From contig NZ_SOMN01000023.1 in assembly GCF_004564235.1 (NCBI RefSeq), positions 1 through 64,000 of the forward strand: 64,000 nucleotides of DNA. The letters run 5' to 3'. This document shows, in pieces, positions 25,850-36,697 of the stretch. The notes beneath the pieces were generated by a model, which was not told the DNA's origin, searched no databases, and saw nothing but the letters and a program-made list of their open reading frames with translations. The position numbers and the translations under genes are program-made. Within the stretch, counting starts at the first letter, position 1. The number at the start of each line of letters is the position of its first letter. Source of the DNA: Cohnella luojiensis (GTDB taxonomy: Bacteria; Bacillota; Bacilli; Paenibacillales; Paenibacillaceae).

Positions 25850-25878
25850 ATTATATACCTCCGTCATTCTATCGTCAA
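25850..25878 (-). promoter_or_regulatory. Promoter for the hairpin RNA / Abi_2 unit
   Basis: On the minus strand: TTGACG, a 17-bp spacer and a perfect TATAAT. It is one of the best-matching sigma-A promoters I noted in the window, and lies inside the inserted cassette. Confidence 0.75.
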
Positions 25879-25974
25879 TTCAAATCACAATAGCATAAAG
25901 AAAGTACCCATGCGATACACAAGGATTGGTGGAGGTAGGGAGTATCCAACTTTTTTCTGGGGCCAACCCCTTTA

Positions 25975-26333
25975 GCTCCCCATACGAAACTCGACTACTT
26001 CGTGTCGGATTCTTGTGTCGCGATTCTCTATTCGGCTCAGGGGTATCCCATTCATAATTAAAGTTGCTGACGAGGAGGATTCGCGGATGACGGTCTTAGC
26101 GGTAGAATGAGATGCCGTGCTCGTCCGCTACGCTCTCTGCGCGCGGAACGAACCCCAATGTCCTCCTTCGGACTGGGACGACTCCCCGTTTCTTTCCACA
26201 CAAAAACCCGACCTCTTGCGGTCGGGTTTCTCGTGGTGGAGGCGAGGGGAGTCGAACCCCTGTCCGAAGACAACGCCACATGTGCTTCTACGGGTGTAGT
26301 GACAGATTTGATGTCACCCTAGAGACTCCCTGT
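25975..26333 (-). repeat. ssrA 3' end, terminator and downstream flank (copy 1, attached to intact ssrA)
   Basis: This is the reference copy of the repeat also found at 24470-24828. The right-hand 100 nt are the functional 3' end of ssrA; the rest is the terminator and about 230 bp of downstream flank without a gene. Identity with copy 2 stops at 26333/24828, inside ssrA. The spacing of 1505 bp between copies equals one cassette. Confidence 0.88.
26205..26228 (-). terminator. ssrA terminator
   Basis: AACCCGACC paired with GGTCGGGTT around a 6-nt loop, then TTTTTG on the minus strand, 5 nt after the CCA end of tmRNA. Confidence 0.9.
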
Positions 26334-26596
26334 CACCGGATTCCCTTCGGGTCAGCCTGATTGTCTTCCTCTAGTCAGCCCCAGGCGGAGACTAGCTAGC
26401 GTATCCCACTAAAGTTGGCCCCTATCCCGCCACATGGGCGATGGAGAGTAGAAGCTTAACAGTCAGTTTCTTAGGCTGCTGCTAAAGTTGGTTGTTGTTT
26501 GCCGTTTAATAGGCTTTCCGCGTTAGTGAAGCAGACGCAGCCCTACTACCCGCTACCCACGCTCGTTCTATCCCCGTCGAATCCATAAACGCCCCC
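26234..26596 (-). ncRNA. ssrA: Transfer-messenger RNA (tmRNA)
   Basis: 363 nt. The 5' end GGGGGCG pairs with CGCCTCC before the encoded ACCA 3' end, and the conserved GGATTCGAC follows near the 5' end. The T-arm GGGGTTCGACTCCCC is intact. The tag frame (26471-26503) reads GKQQPTLAAA then TAA: a short ten-codon tag ending in three alanines, suited to ClpXP-type proteases. tmRNA with SmpB frees stalled ribosomes and tags the product. The last 100 nt are duplicated twice downstream. Confidence 0.97.
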
Positions 26597-26682
26597 GAAA
26601 TGCTGGTCGCCACCGCATCCGCGGTTGGACTTCCAGGAGCTCTCCCTGAGGAGAGCGAAGATACAGCATCGTTACAAAATCT

Positions 26683-26691
26683 ATTATAACA
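26683..26691 (-). promoter_or_regulatory. Extended -10 promoter for ssrA
   Basis: TGTTATAAT: a perfect TATAAT with the TG of an extended -10, but no good -35. It would start the precursor about 80 nt before mature ssrA; that leader contains a small hairpin (CTCTCCTCAGGGAGAG). Confidence 0.6.
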
Positions 26692-26769
26692 CGTGCGGCT
26701 TACAGATACTAAAGTTGTTACTGGCAATACTGCCACTTCGTTCCCAGCCATCAACAATGCCAAATCATG

Positions 26770-27258
26770 TTAATTATAGCTGCTGACCTTCTGCTTTTCC
26801 CTCAGGATCCGCTGAATATCCCGTTGGGAATCCCGCTTGGCATCGGACTCGCGCTTATCGTACTGCTTCTTCCCTTTACCCATCCCGATCAAGCACTTGG
26901 CGTATCCGTTCTTGATGTAGACGCGAAGAGGAACCAAAGTATAGCCGTCCCGCTTAACCAAACCGAGCATCCTATGAATCTGCTTCTTATGCAGCAAAAG
27001 TTTGCGAGCCCGAGTCGGATCGACCGGATTGTGTCGGTTTCCTTGCTCGAACGGACTGATGTGCATGTTGTGCAGGAACATCTCGCCGTTACGAATCGTG
27101 GCGAACGCATCGCCTAAAGTCGCGCGGCCAGTCCTTAGAGACTTGATCTCCGTACCCGATAGTACCATGCCGGCTTCGATGGCTTCCTCGATGAAGTAAT
27201 CATGGGAAGCTTTCTTATTCTGAGCCAACGGCTTGTCGAACTGGTCTTTCTTTCCCAT
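26770..27258 (-). CDS. smpB: SsrA-binding protein
   Basis: 162 residues. SmpB binds the tRNA-like part of tmRNA and takes it to stalled ribosomes. Family signatures are clear: [34 protein letters not shown], and a basic C-terminal tail ([19 protein letters not shown]...) that enters the empty mRNA channel. It lies 173 nt upstream of ssrA in the same direction. The expected neighbour rnr is two genes away because pyrB lies between. Confidence 0.97.
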   Translation of the reverse strand: MGKKDQFDKPLAQNKKASHDYFIEEAIEAGMVLSGTEIKSLRTGRATLGDAFATIRNGEMFLHNMHISPFEQGNRHNPVDPTRARKLLLHKKQIHRMLGLVKRDGYTLVPLRVYIKNGYAKCLIGMGKGKKQYDKRESDAKRDSQRDIQRILREKQKVSSYN

Positions 27259-27343
27259 TTTCCTTCACCTCTCTACCTATCCATTCCATTCATGGCGCCG
27301 GCCAGATAACGCTTGCCGGACATTCATTATAGCACGCGCCCAC

Positions 27344-27547
27344 CTGCGCCATCAACCGAACGGACTCCAATAACGTAAAGCCGAAGTTAGCCCGATCTCG
27401 TTACTATCTCGGCTCGATTCGATTACGACAAGCGGAGTTAGCAAAGTTTCTTTACTATCTCGGCTCCATTCGACTTCGACGGGCGGAGTTAGCAAAGTTT
27501 CTTTACTATCTTGGCTCGATTCGACTGCGGCGGGCGGAGTTAGCAAA
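27344..27547 (-). repeat. 51-bp tandem repeat array A (three good units, one degenerate)
   Basis: Units of exactly 51 bp at 27395-27445, 27446-27496 and 27497-27547, with a decayed unit to the left. On the minus strand each starts TTTGCTAACTCCG and ends GCCGAGATAGTAAAGAAAC, with a variable centre. The ends match array B at 53.1 kb. The array fills the space between the pyrB stop and smpB. 51 bp equals 17 codons, so a short open frame runs through it, but no ribosome site supports it. Confidence 0.85.
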
Positions 27548-27549
27548 CT

Positions 27550-28482
27550 TTATCCCCTAGACTCGGTGATACACTTGTCGATCAGAGCCATCCGGATGTA
27601 CAAGCCGTTAACGGCTTGGCGGAAGTACGCTGCGCGAGGATCGGAATCGACATCCTCGGTGATCTCTCCCGCACGCGGCAACGGATGAAGAACGATCGCG
27701 TCCTTGCGCATCCGATCCAGCAGCTCTGCGTCGACGATGAACTGGCCGGAAGCCTTCTCGTATTCCTCGACCGACGGGAAACGCTCCTTCTGAATCCGGG
27801 TCTGGTACAGTACGTCGATCGAGCCGGCAACGGAATCGAGGTCGTTCGTCTCCGCGTACCGGATGCCCTTCTCGTCCATGTACTTCTTCACGTTGTCCGG
27901 AATCCGTACGTTGTTCGGGGAGATATAGTGAACCATAACGTCCTGGTAATTGGCCAAAATATAGCTAAGAGAGTGGACGGTCCGCCCATACGCGAGATCC
28001 CCGACCATCGCGATATGCAAGCCGTCGATCTTGCCGAACTCCTTGCGAATCGTGTAAGCATCGAGCAAAGCTTGCGTCGGATGTTCACCCGCCCCGTCGC
28101 CCGCGTTGATGACCGGGATATCCGCCACCCTCGCCGCGCGCTTGGCCGCGCCGATCTCGGTATGCCGCATCACGATGACATCGCTATAGCCGCTGATGAT
28201 CCGGATCGTGTCCTCCAGCGTCTCGCCTTTGATCGCCGATGAGAATTGCGACGCATTTTCCGTCCCGATGACGCCCCCGCCAAGGCGGTGCATCGCCGAT
28301 TCGAACGACAGCCGCGTCCGCGTGCTTGCCTCGAAGAACAGAGAAGTCATGATTCTACCCTCATGCCGTCTGTCCCCGCCGCGCGCGACGATTTCTTCCA
28401 TCTCCCGCGCCGCATCGAACAATTGCTCTAATTCTTCCCTAGCGAATTGCTTTGCTCCTAGCACATGATATAACTGTTTCAT
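27550..28482 (-). CDS. pyrB: Aspartate carbamoyltransferase, catalytic subunit
   Basis: 310 residues from the ATG with GGGAGG 9 nt upstream (11 codons inside the longest frame). It joins carbamoyl phosphate and aspartate in pyrimidine synthesis. The carbamoyl-phosphate loop FFEASTRTRLSFE and the segments AGDGAGEHPTQALLD and VGDLAYGRTVHSL are conserved. It resembles the E. coli-type PyrB (ASTRTR, GRTVHSL, HPLPR) more than the B. subtilis type. No pyrI and no other pyr gene is adjacent. It splits the usual rnr-smpB pair. Confidence 0.93.
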   Translation of the reverse strand: MKQLYHVLGAKQFAREELEQLFDAAREMEEIVARGGDRRHEGRIMTSLFFEASTRTRLSFESAMHRLGGGVIGTENASQFSSAIKGETLEDTIRIISGYSDVIVMRHTEIGAAKRAARVADIPVINAGDGAGEHPTQALLDAYTIRKEFGKIDGLHIAMVGDLAYGRTVHSLSYILANYQDVMVHYISPNNVRIPDNVKKYMDEKGIRYAETNDLDSVAGSIDVLYQTRIQKERFPSVEEYEKASGQFIVDAELLDRMRKDAIVLHPLPRAGEITEDVDSDPRAAYFRQAVNGLYIRMALIDKCITESRG

Positions 28483-28633
28483 ATCTGCCAGCCTCCCCGA
28501 CATCTCCGTACACACTAAGTACTATCCTATAAGATACGGCGAAGTTTGTAAATTGGAATCGACATCTCCGCGCAAGCCGCTTTATCGGAAGAAGAACCTC
28601 CCGGAAACGTGCTCCGGAAGGTCCTTTATCGGC

Positions 28634-31531
28634 TTACTCTTTAGGTTTTCTGCTTCTGGGAGCTTTCTCTCCGCTTTGCTTCGGAACGGAGGCATCCGCG
28701 CGGGTGAACGGCTTAGGAGCGCGTTTCGCACGATCTCCACCGCCGCCTTTACGAGAGCCGGAGGAAAAGTCCCGATCCGTGCCATCATCCGCGTCCTTCG
28801 GATAATTGCCCGAACGCGGAAGGCCCCACATATCGAGCTTGCCGCGTCTAGCCGGAGCCGCGCCGCCATTAGTCGAACCAACGGCATTTCCGCCTGATCT
28901 CGATCCCAGCGACGCCGCTGGAGTTACGCTAGGCACCGCGGTTACGTTAGGCACCGCTGTACCTGCAGAGCCGCTCGAGCCCGCGGCTGCGCCATCCCCG
29001 CCACCTCTGTTCCTACGCTTCGGAGCACGGTCCCCAGCTTCCGTCACCGGGATGCCTGCCGGTTCGATGGTAATGCGCGGCTCGGAATTCTCTTTGTTCC
29101 CCGACTTCTTCTTCCGTTTGCCGCTTCCAGGTGCGCCAACAATTGTAGGCGCGACGCTGCTATTCGCGCTACGGTCGTCCGAACGCCCGCCTTTAGCGTT
29201 GCGGCCATCGCCGCCACCTTTGCCCGGCCTGCCGCCGCGATCGGAACCGCCGCGTCCGCCGGCGCCATTACCGCCGCCGCTACCGCCTACGCCGGCGAAC
29301 TTGCCCGCCGCATTGCGCTTCTTGCGCTTGCGGTCGAATCCGCCCGGCCCGCGCGCGTCGACGAAGCTTACGCGGCTTCCGCTGCGCGACTTCATGTCCA
29401 CCATCTCGAAATCGATCGTGTGGTCGCTCATGTTAACCCGGCCAACGCGAATTTTCACTTCGTCGCCGATCCGGTAGATCTTCGACGTACGCTCGCCGAT
29501 CAAAGCCATATGCAATTCGTGGAAGTGATAGTAATCGTCCGTCATATCGCTTAGACGAATAAGTCCTTCCACCGTATTTTCCAATTCGATGAACATCCCG
29601 AAGCTCGTCACGCCGCTAATAATCCCGGTGAATTCTTCTCCGATCTTGTCGAGCATGAACTCGGCTTTCTTAAGCTTCTCGGTATCCCGCTCGGCATCGA
29701 CCGCTACCCGCTCGCGCTCGGAAGATTGTGAAGCGATATCGGGCATACGCGCATTCAACGAATCGAACCGATTATTCGGCAACGTACCTCCGTTCTCAAG
29801 AACCTCGCGCATAACGCGATGGATAGCAAGATCCGGATAACGGCGAATCGGGGAAGTAAAGTGAGAGTAATATTCCGCGGCGAGGCCGAAATGCCCCAAG
29901 CTCTCGGCATCGTACTTCGCCTGCTTCATCGACCGAAGCATCATCGTGCTCAGCACGGTTTCTTCCTTCGTTCCTTGGATCTCTTCCAATAAAGTCTGCA
30001 ACGCGCGCGGATGAACCGTATTGCCCTTGCCGCGTACCGCGTAACCGAAGTTGCCCGCGAACTGCATGAACGTCATCAGCTTCTCGTTGGAAGGCTCCTC
30101 ATGGATCCGATAGATGAACGGCACCTTAAGCCAGTGAAAGTGCTCCGCCACCGTCTCGTTCGCCGCGAGCATGAATTCTTCGATAATCTGCTCGGCGATC
30201 GAGCGCTCTCTCTTGATGATATCGACCGGTTTACCCTGCTCGTCCACGATGACCTTCGATTCCTGGAATTCGAAATCGATCGCGCCGCGGCGCATCCGCA
30301 TCGAACGCAAACCCATGGCGAGCTCTTGCATCAGCTTGAACGTATCCACCAGATCGGAGTAACGCTCGGCTACTTCCGGATCCTCTTCGTTCAATATTTT
30401 GCGAACGTTGGTGTAGGTCATTCTTTCCTTCGTGCGGATCACGCTCGTGAAAATATCATGGCGAACCTGCTTCATCGTGCCCGGCTCGAATTCCATCTCG
30501 CACGACATCGTCAGCCGATCAACTTGCGGATTCAAGGAACAAATTCCGTTAGATAGACGGTGCGGCAGCATCGGAATGACGCGATCGACCAGATACACGC
30601 TGCAGCCCCGATTATAAGCTTCTTCGTCCAGCTTGGACTTATCGCGCACGTAGTAGCTCACGTCGGCGATATGCACGCCCAATACGAGGTTTCCGTTAGG
30701 CAAACGCTCTACGTTCACCGCATCGTCCAGATCCTTGGCGTCCTCGCCGTCGATCGTCACGATGACCTTGTCCCGAAGATCGCGGCGGCCTTGCTGCAAG
30801 ATCTCTTCCTCAGTGATCGTGTCGGGTGCCGCATCCGCTTCCGCCAGCACGTCTCCAGGGAAGCTCTCCGGCAATCCATGCTTGCGAATGATGCTCAAGA
30901 TATCGACGCCCGGGTCATCCTTGTGCCCGAGAATCTCGATGATCTCGCCTTCGGCGGCCGCGCGCCCTTCCGGATAAGTAATGATATTCACGACGACCTT
31001 CTGTCCGGTCACCGCGCCCTGGAAGCCTTCTCCCCGGATGAAAATATCTTTGTTAATCCGTTTATCATCCGGCACCACGAAGCCATAGCTTTCATGGTTA
31101 TGGAACAACCCGACGACTTGCGTCACTGCACGTTTGATAATGCGAACGATCTCGCCTTCCAGCTTGCCGTTCTCGTTCTTCGCGGACACCCGCGCAAGCA
31201 CGATATCTCCGTTCATCGTGCCCTTCAGATCGTTGGCATGAATGTAGAGATCGGGGTGCTCCTTATCGTCCGGGATTAGGAAGGCAAAACCCTTCGGATG
31301 GGTCTGAATCCGTCCCCTTAGCAAATTCATCCGTTCCGGCACGCCATAGCGATCCGTACGGGTCAACAGAATCTTGCCGTCTTGCTCCATTTCGGTGAGC
31401 ATGCGAAGAAAGGCCTTGAATTCAGCCGCGTCTTCGATGCCGAAATGTTTCTCCAATTCCTTGTAAGTCAACGGTTTATAAGCGGTTTCCCGCATGAAAT
31501 CGAGCAACTCCTGCTCCGTGCACATCGGCAT
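28634..31531 (-). CDS. rnr: Ribonuclease R with a long basic, low-complexity tail
   Basis: 965 residues. It is a processive 3'-5' exoribonuclease used in RNA quality control, including with tmRNA. The order is an N-terminal winged helix (residues 1-70), two cold-shock domains, the RNB core (DGEDAKDLDDAVNVE holds the metal-binding aspartates), and an S1 domain ending near residue 720. A further 240 residues rich in Gly, Arg, Lys, Ser and Ala follow, far beyond the ~780-residue length of Bacillus RNase R. The ATG at 31531 has GAGGTGAT 6 nt upstream and is preferred over a GTG 9 nt earlier. Confidence 0.95.
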   Translation of the reverse strand: MPMCTEQELLDFMRETAYKPLTYKELEKHFGIEDAAEFKAFLRMLTEMEQDGKILLTRTDRYGVPERMNLLRGRIQTHPKGFAFLIPDDKEHPDLYIHANDLKGTMNGDIVLARVSAKNENGKLEGEIVRIIKRAVTQVVGLFHNHESYGFVVPDDKRINKDIFIRGEGFQGAVTGQKVVVNIITYPEGRAAAEGEIIEILGHKDDPGVDILSIIRKHGLPESFPGDVLAEADAAPDTITEEEILQQGRRDLRDKVIVTIDGEDAKDLDDAVNVERLPNGNLVLGVHIADVSYYVRDKSKLDEEAYNRGCSVYLVDRVIPMLPHRLSNGICSLNPQVDRLTMSCEMEFEPGTMKQVRHDIFTSVIRTKERMTYTNVRKILNEEDPEVAERYSDLVDTFKLMQELAMGLRSMRMRRGAIDFEFQESKVIVDEQGKPVDIIKRERSIAEQIIEEFMLAANETVAEHFHWLKVPFIYRIHEEPSNEKLMTFMQFAGNFGYAVRGKGNTVHPRALQTLLEEIQGTKEETVLSTMMLRSMKQAKYDAESLGHFGLAAEYYSHFTSPIRRYPDLAIHRVMREVLENGGTLPNNRFDSLNARMPDIASQSSERERVAVDAERDTEKLKKAEFMLDKIGEEFTGIISGVTSFGMFIELENTVEGLIRLSDMTDDYYHFHELHMALIGERTSKIYRIGDEVKIRVGRVNMSDHTIDFEMVDMKSRSGSRVSFVDARGPGGFDRKRKKRNAAGKFAGVGGSGGGNGAGGRGGSDRGGRPGKGGGDGRNAKGGRSDDRSANSSVAPTIVGAPGSGKRKKKSGNKENSEPRITIEPAGIPVTEAGDRAPKRRNRGGGDGAAAGSSGSAGTAVPNVTAVPSVTPAASLGSRSGGNAVGSTNGGAAPARRGKLDMWGLPRSGNYPKDADDGTDRDFSSGSRKGGGGDRAKRAPKPFTRADASVPKQSGEKAPRSRKPKE

Positions 31532-31611
31532 CCGTATCACCTCGTCTTACGTATAGTATACACCAATTCCTTTATCGGCAACCGGATAAGCGCCTTCATA
31601 AGCATTCAAGC

Positions 31612-31645
31612 AAAAACCGCCCGGGCAACCTCTCGCCCAGACGGT
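31612..31645 (-). terminator. Terminator after glpD
   Basis: Imperfect stem ACCGTCTGGGC with GCCCGGGCGGT (31616-31626 and 31635-31645), then TTTTTG on the minus strand. It separates glpD from rnr. Confidence 0.75.
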
Positions 31646-31698
31646 CCTTTTCCATATTGTACCTCATTCCGCTGCCATTCGACTAGCCGGGCTTGAAA

Positions 31699-33399
31699 TC
31701 AGACGACCGGAGTCACGGCTTCCTCGATCAGCCGCGCCATCTCCGTCCCTAATATTTCCCTCTGTTCTTCGTTCCATCCGCATAACTCGGCCATGGCGGA
31801 ATGGACGGAATCTCTATATTTTCCAACGAACGCCCGGTCGAAGAACAGCCTCCCCGTCCGACGAATCCAGAAGTCCTCCGGCTTTACGGCGCTCTCTTCC
31901 GCGATCGCGTAGATAAGCTCTGCGGCGAGATCCAAGGGCAAATCGTGCCGTTTGGCGAATTCCCCGGAGTTGGCCGCCGATAGAAAGAGCTTATTGACAT
32001 TCGAGCCGTACTGACGCGCAAGCCGCTCAGATTGTTCCCTTCCGAGTCCGTAAGCCACCCCTTCTCCGATTCGTTCCTTAACGAACTTTTCGAACTGGTC
32101 AGAACCCCCGACGTCTCCTCCCGAGATCGCCAACCGCTTGGAGATGCTTGAGCGGGTGAGCTTCCGCCCTTCCGCTTCCATTAATTGTCCGATACGGTTC
32201 ACGACCGACTCCGCCATTTTCCGATAGCCGGTCAGTTTACCGCCGGCGATCGAGATGAGCCCCGATGGCGACACGAAAATTTCGTCCCGACGCGAAATCT
32301 CGGAAGGATCCTTGCCCTCCTGTTGAATCAGCGGCCGCAAGCCCGCCCAACTGGATTCCACGTCCGATTCGGTCAGATGCAAGCTTGGGAACAGGTTATT
32401 CGCCGCTTTCAGCAAATAAGCACGATCCTCTTCCGTCATTCGGGGGCGGGCGACGTCCGCGGCATAATCGGTATCCGTCGTGCCGACGTACGTCTTGCCC
32501 GCGCGCGGAATGGCGAACACCATCCGCCCGTCCGGCGTATCGAAGTAGATGGCCTGGCTCAGCGGGAACCTGCTCTGGTCGAACACGAGATGAACCCCTT
32601 TGGTCAAGCGCAGCGTCTTGCCTTGCTTGGAGCGATCGATCTCCCTAAGGGAGTCCACCCAAGGTCCGGTGGCGTTGACGATCTTGGACGCCCGGATCTC
32701 GTAGCTTTCTCCGCTGATCCGATCGCGAACGACCGCGCCGACCATTTTTCCGTCTTCATAGAGGAAAGATTCCACCGCGGCGTAGTTGGCCGATTGGACG
32801 CCCCGTTCCACCGCTCTCTTCATGACTTCTATAGTGAGGCGCGCATCGTCGGTACGGTATTCCACGTAATACCCGCCCCCCAGAAGACCTTCCCGCTTTA
32901 GCAGAGGTTCCTTTATTAGCGTATCCTTGGCATTGAACATTTTGCGCCGTTCGCTTCTCTTGACTCCCGCCAGAAAATCGTAGACCCGAAGTCCGACCGA
33001 CGTCATGAACGGCCCGAACGTCCCGCCCTTGTATAGCGGGAGCAACATCCATTCCGGCGTAGTGACATGAGGCCCGTTCTCATACACGATCGCCCTTTCC
33101 TTGCCCACCTCGGCGACGACGCCGAACTCGAATTGCTTGAGGTACCTCAAGCCGCCGTGCACGAGCTTCGTTGAACGGCTTGACGTGCCCGCGGCGTAAT
33201 CCTGCATCTCCACGAGTACCGTCTTCAACCCTCGCGTTGTCGCATCGAGCGCGATGCCCGCCCCCGTAATGCCTCCTCCTATAACCAGCAAATCCGCATG
33301 GCCAGCGGCCATTGCGGCTAACCGGCTTCGGCGATTCTGCGCGGAGAATCCTCCTTCGACATCCGCATTCGTAGTCGTTCCCATCGTATTGTTCGTCAT
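31699..33399 (-). CDS. glpD: Aerobic glycerol-3-phosphate dehydrogenase
   Basis: 566 residues. FAD-dependent membrane-associated enzyme that oxidises glycerol 3-phosphate to dihydroxyacetone phosphate and feeds electrons to quinone. The FAD motif DLLVIGGGITGAGIALDA starts near residue 36, and the family signatures GTSSRSTKLVHGGLRYL and LRLTKGVHLV are present. AGGAGG lies before the ATG. A GlpP-type hairpin in the leader (33456-33513) should make its expression depend on glycerol 3-phosphate. Confidence 0.96.
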   Translation of the reverse strand: MTNNTMGTTTNADVEGGFSAQNRRSRLAAMAAGHADLLVIGGGITGAGIALDATTRGLKTVLVEMQDYAAGTSSRSTKLVHGGLRYLKQFEFGVVAEVGKERAIVYENGPHVTTPEWMLLPLYKGGTFGPFMTSVGLRVYDFLAGVKRSERRKMFNAKDTLIKEPLLKREGLLGGGYYVEYRTDDARLTIEVMKRAVERGVQSANYAAVESFLYEDGKMVGAVVRDRISGESYEIRASKIVNATGPWVDSLREIDRSKQGKTLRLTKGVHLVFDQSRFPLSQAIYFDTPDGRMVFAIPRAGKTYVGTTDTDYAADVARPRMTEEDRAYLLKAANNLFPSLHLTESDVESSWAGLRPLIQQEGKDPSEISRRDEIFVSPSGLISIAGGKLTGYRKMAESVVNRIGQLMEAEGRKLTRSSISKRLAISGGDVGGSDQFEKFVKERIGEGVAYGLGREQSERLARQYGSNVNKLFLSAANSGEFAKRHDLPLDLAAELIYAIAEESAVKPEDFWIRRTGRLFFDRAFVGKYRDSVHSAMAELCGWNEEQREILGTEMARLIEEAVTPVV

Positions 33400-33455
33400 C
33401 TGTAATCCTCCTATTGCTGTTTATTATTCCATCATTTCATCCGCGGAAAACAAAA

Positions 33456-33513
33456 AACCACGCCAACGACTTTCCGTTCCCCAATGGGGGTTCGCGAAAG
33501 TCTTGTCGTGGTT
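33456..33513 (-). promoter_or_regulatory. glpD leader terminator, likely GlpP antitermination target
   Basis: A long imperfect inverted repeat (AACCACGACAAGACTTTC with GGAAAGTCGTTGGCGTGGTT) followed by TTTTGTTTT on the minus strand, 57 nt before the glpD start. In Bacillus, GlpP with glycerol 3-phosphate lets transcription pass such a leader hairpin before glpD. glpP is encoded two genes upstream, which supports this. Confidence 0.75.
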
Positions 33514-33558
33514 TCTCCAGGTCTCCAACCGATATTAACTTATATGTTCACTATAGCA

Positions 33559-35052
<1,494 letters not shown>

Positions 35053-35622
35053 TCAGGTTCCTCCTCTCCCGAAGGAAGGTTTCCATAACTCCTGCCTTGA
35101 AGTCGTAATGGCTGCCGCACCCGCGGCAAACGCGTCTTCCATCTCCCGCGACGAACGAATCAGGCCGCCCGCGATGACGGGCACTCCGGTTCGCTCGCGC
35201 ACTTCGGCGATCAGATGCGGCATAACGCCAGGCAGCATCTCGACGAAATCCGGTTTCGTCTTTACCGCCAGCTCCACGCTCTTATCCAAGGCGTCCGAGT
35301 CGATGACGAACATTCGCTGAATCGAGATGAGCCCGTTCTGCTTCGTCTTCTGAATGACGGATACGCGAGTGGAGATCAGGCCCGCCGGACGAATCTGCTG
35401 GCAGAGGAACTCCGCGGCGTATTCGTCGTTCTTCAGCCCGTCGATCAGATCGGCGTGCAGCAATATTTTCTTTCCGTTCCGCTCCGCGAACTCTACGATC
35501 GGACGCAGCGCGCCGATTCGGCCTCCGAGCAGAACGAGATATTCGTAGGAGGAAGCGAGCAGCTTCTCCAGCTCTTTCATCTGCTTGATCGCGGGCAATA
35601 CCCGCTGGTTGCCGAATGGCAT
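35053..35622 (-). CDS. glpP: Glycerol-3-phosphate-responsive antiterminator
   Basis: 189 residues. A TIM-barrel-like RNA-binding protein that senses glycerol 3-phosphate and permits expression of glp genes. Family features: LLGGRIGALRPIVEFA, LLHADLIDGL, FVEMLPGVMPHLI and IAGGLIRSSREMEDAF. It is 7 nt after the LacI-type regulator and abuts glpK, so the three genes can be read as one unit. GGGAAGTGA before the ATG overlaps the end of the LacI gene. Confidence 0.93.
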   Translation of the reverse strand: MPFGNQRVLPAIKQMKELEKLLASSYEYLVLLGGRIGALRPIVEFAERNGKKILLHADLIDGLKNDEYAAEFLCQQIRPAGLISTRVSVIQKTKQNGLISIQRMFVIDSDALDKSVELAVKTKPDFVEMLPGVMPHLIAEVRERTGVPVIAGGLIRSSREMEDAFAAGAAAITTSRQELWKPSFGRGGT

Positions 35623-35629
35623 GCGTATA

Positions 35630-36697
<1,068 letters not shown>

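Noticed and set aside
23054-26234. Integrase or transposase in the ssrA-linked region
   Set aside because: I read all frames in this stretch; none shows a tyrosine or serine recombinase or DDE transposase motif.
26506-26763. 85-residue open frame across the 5' part of ssrA
   Set aside because: It lies within the tmRNA gene and its promoter, has no family match and no ribosome site; it is an accidental frame in structured RNA.
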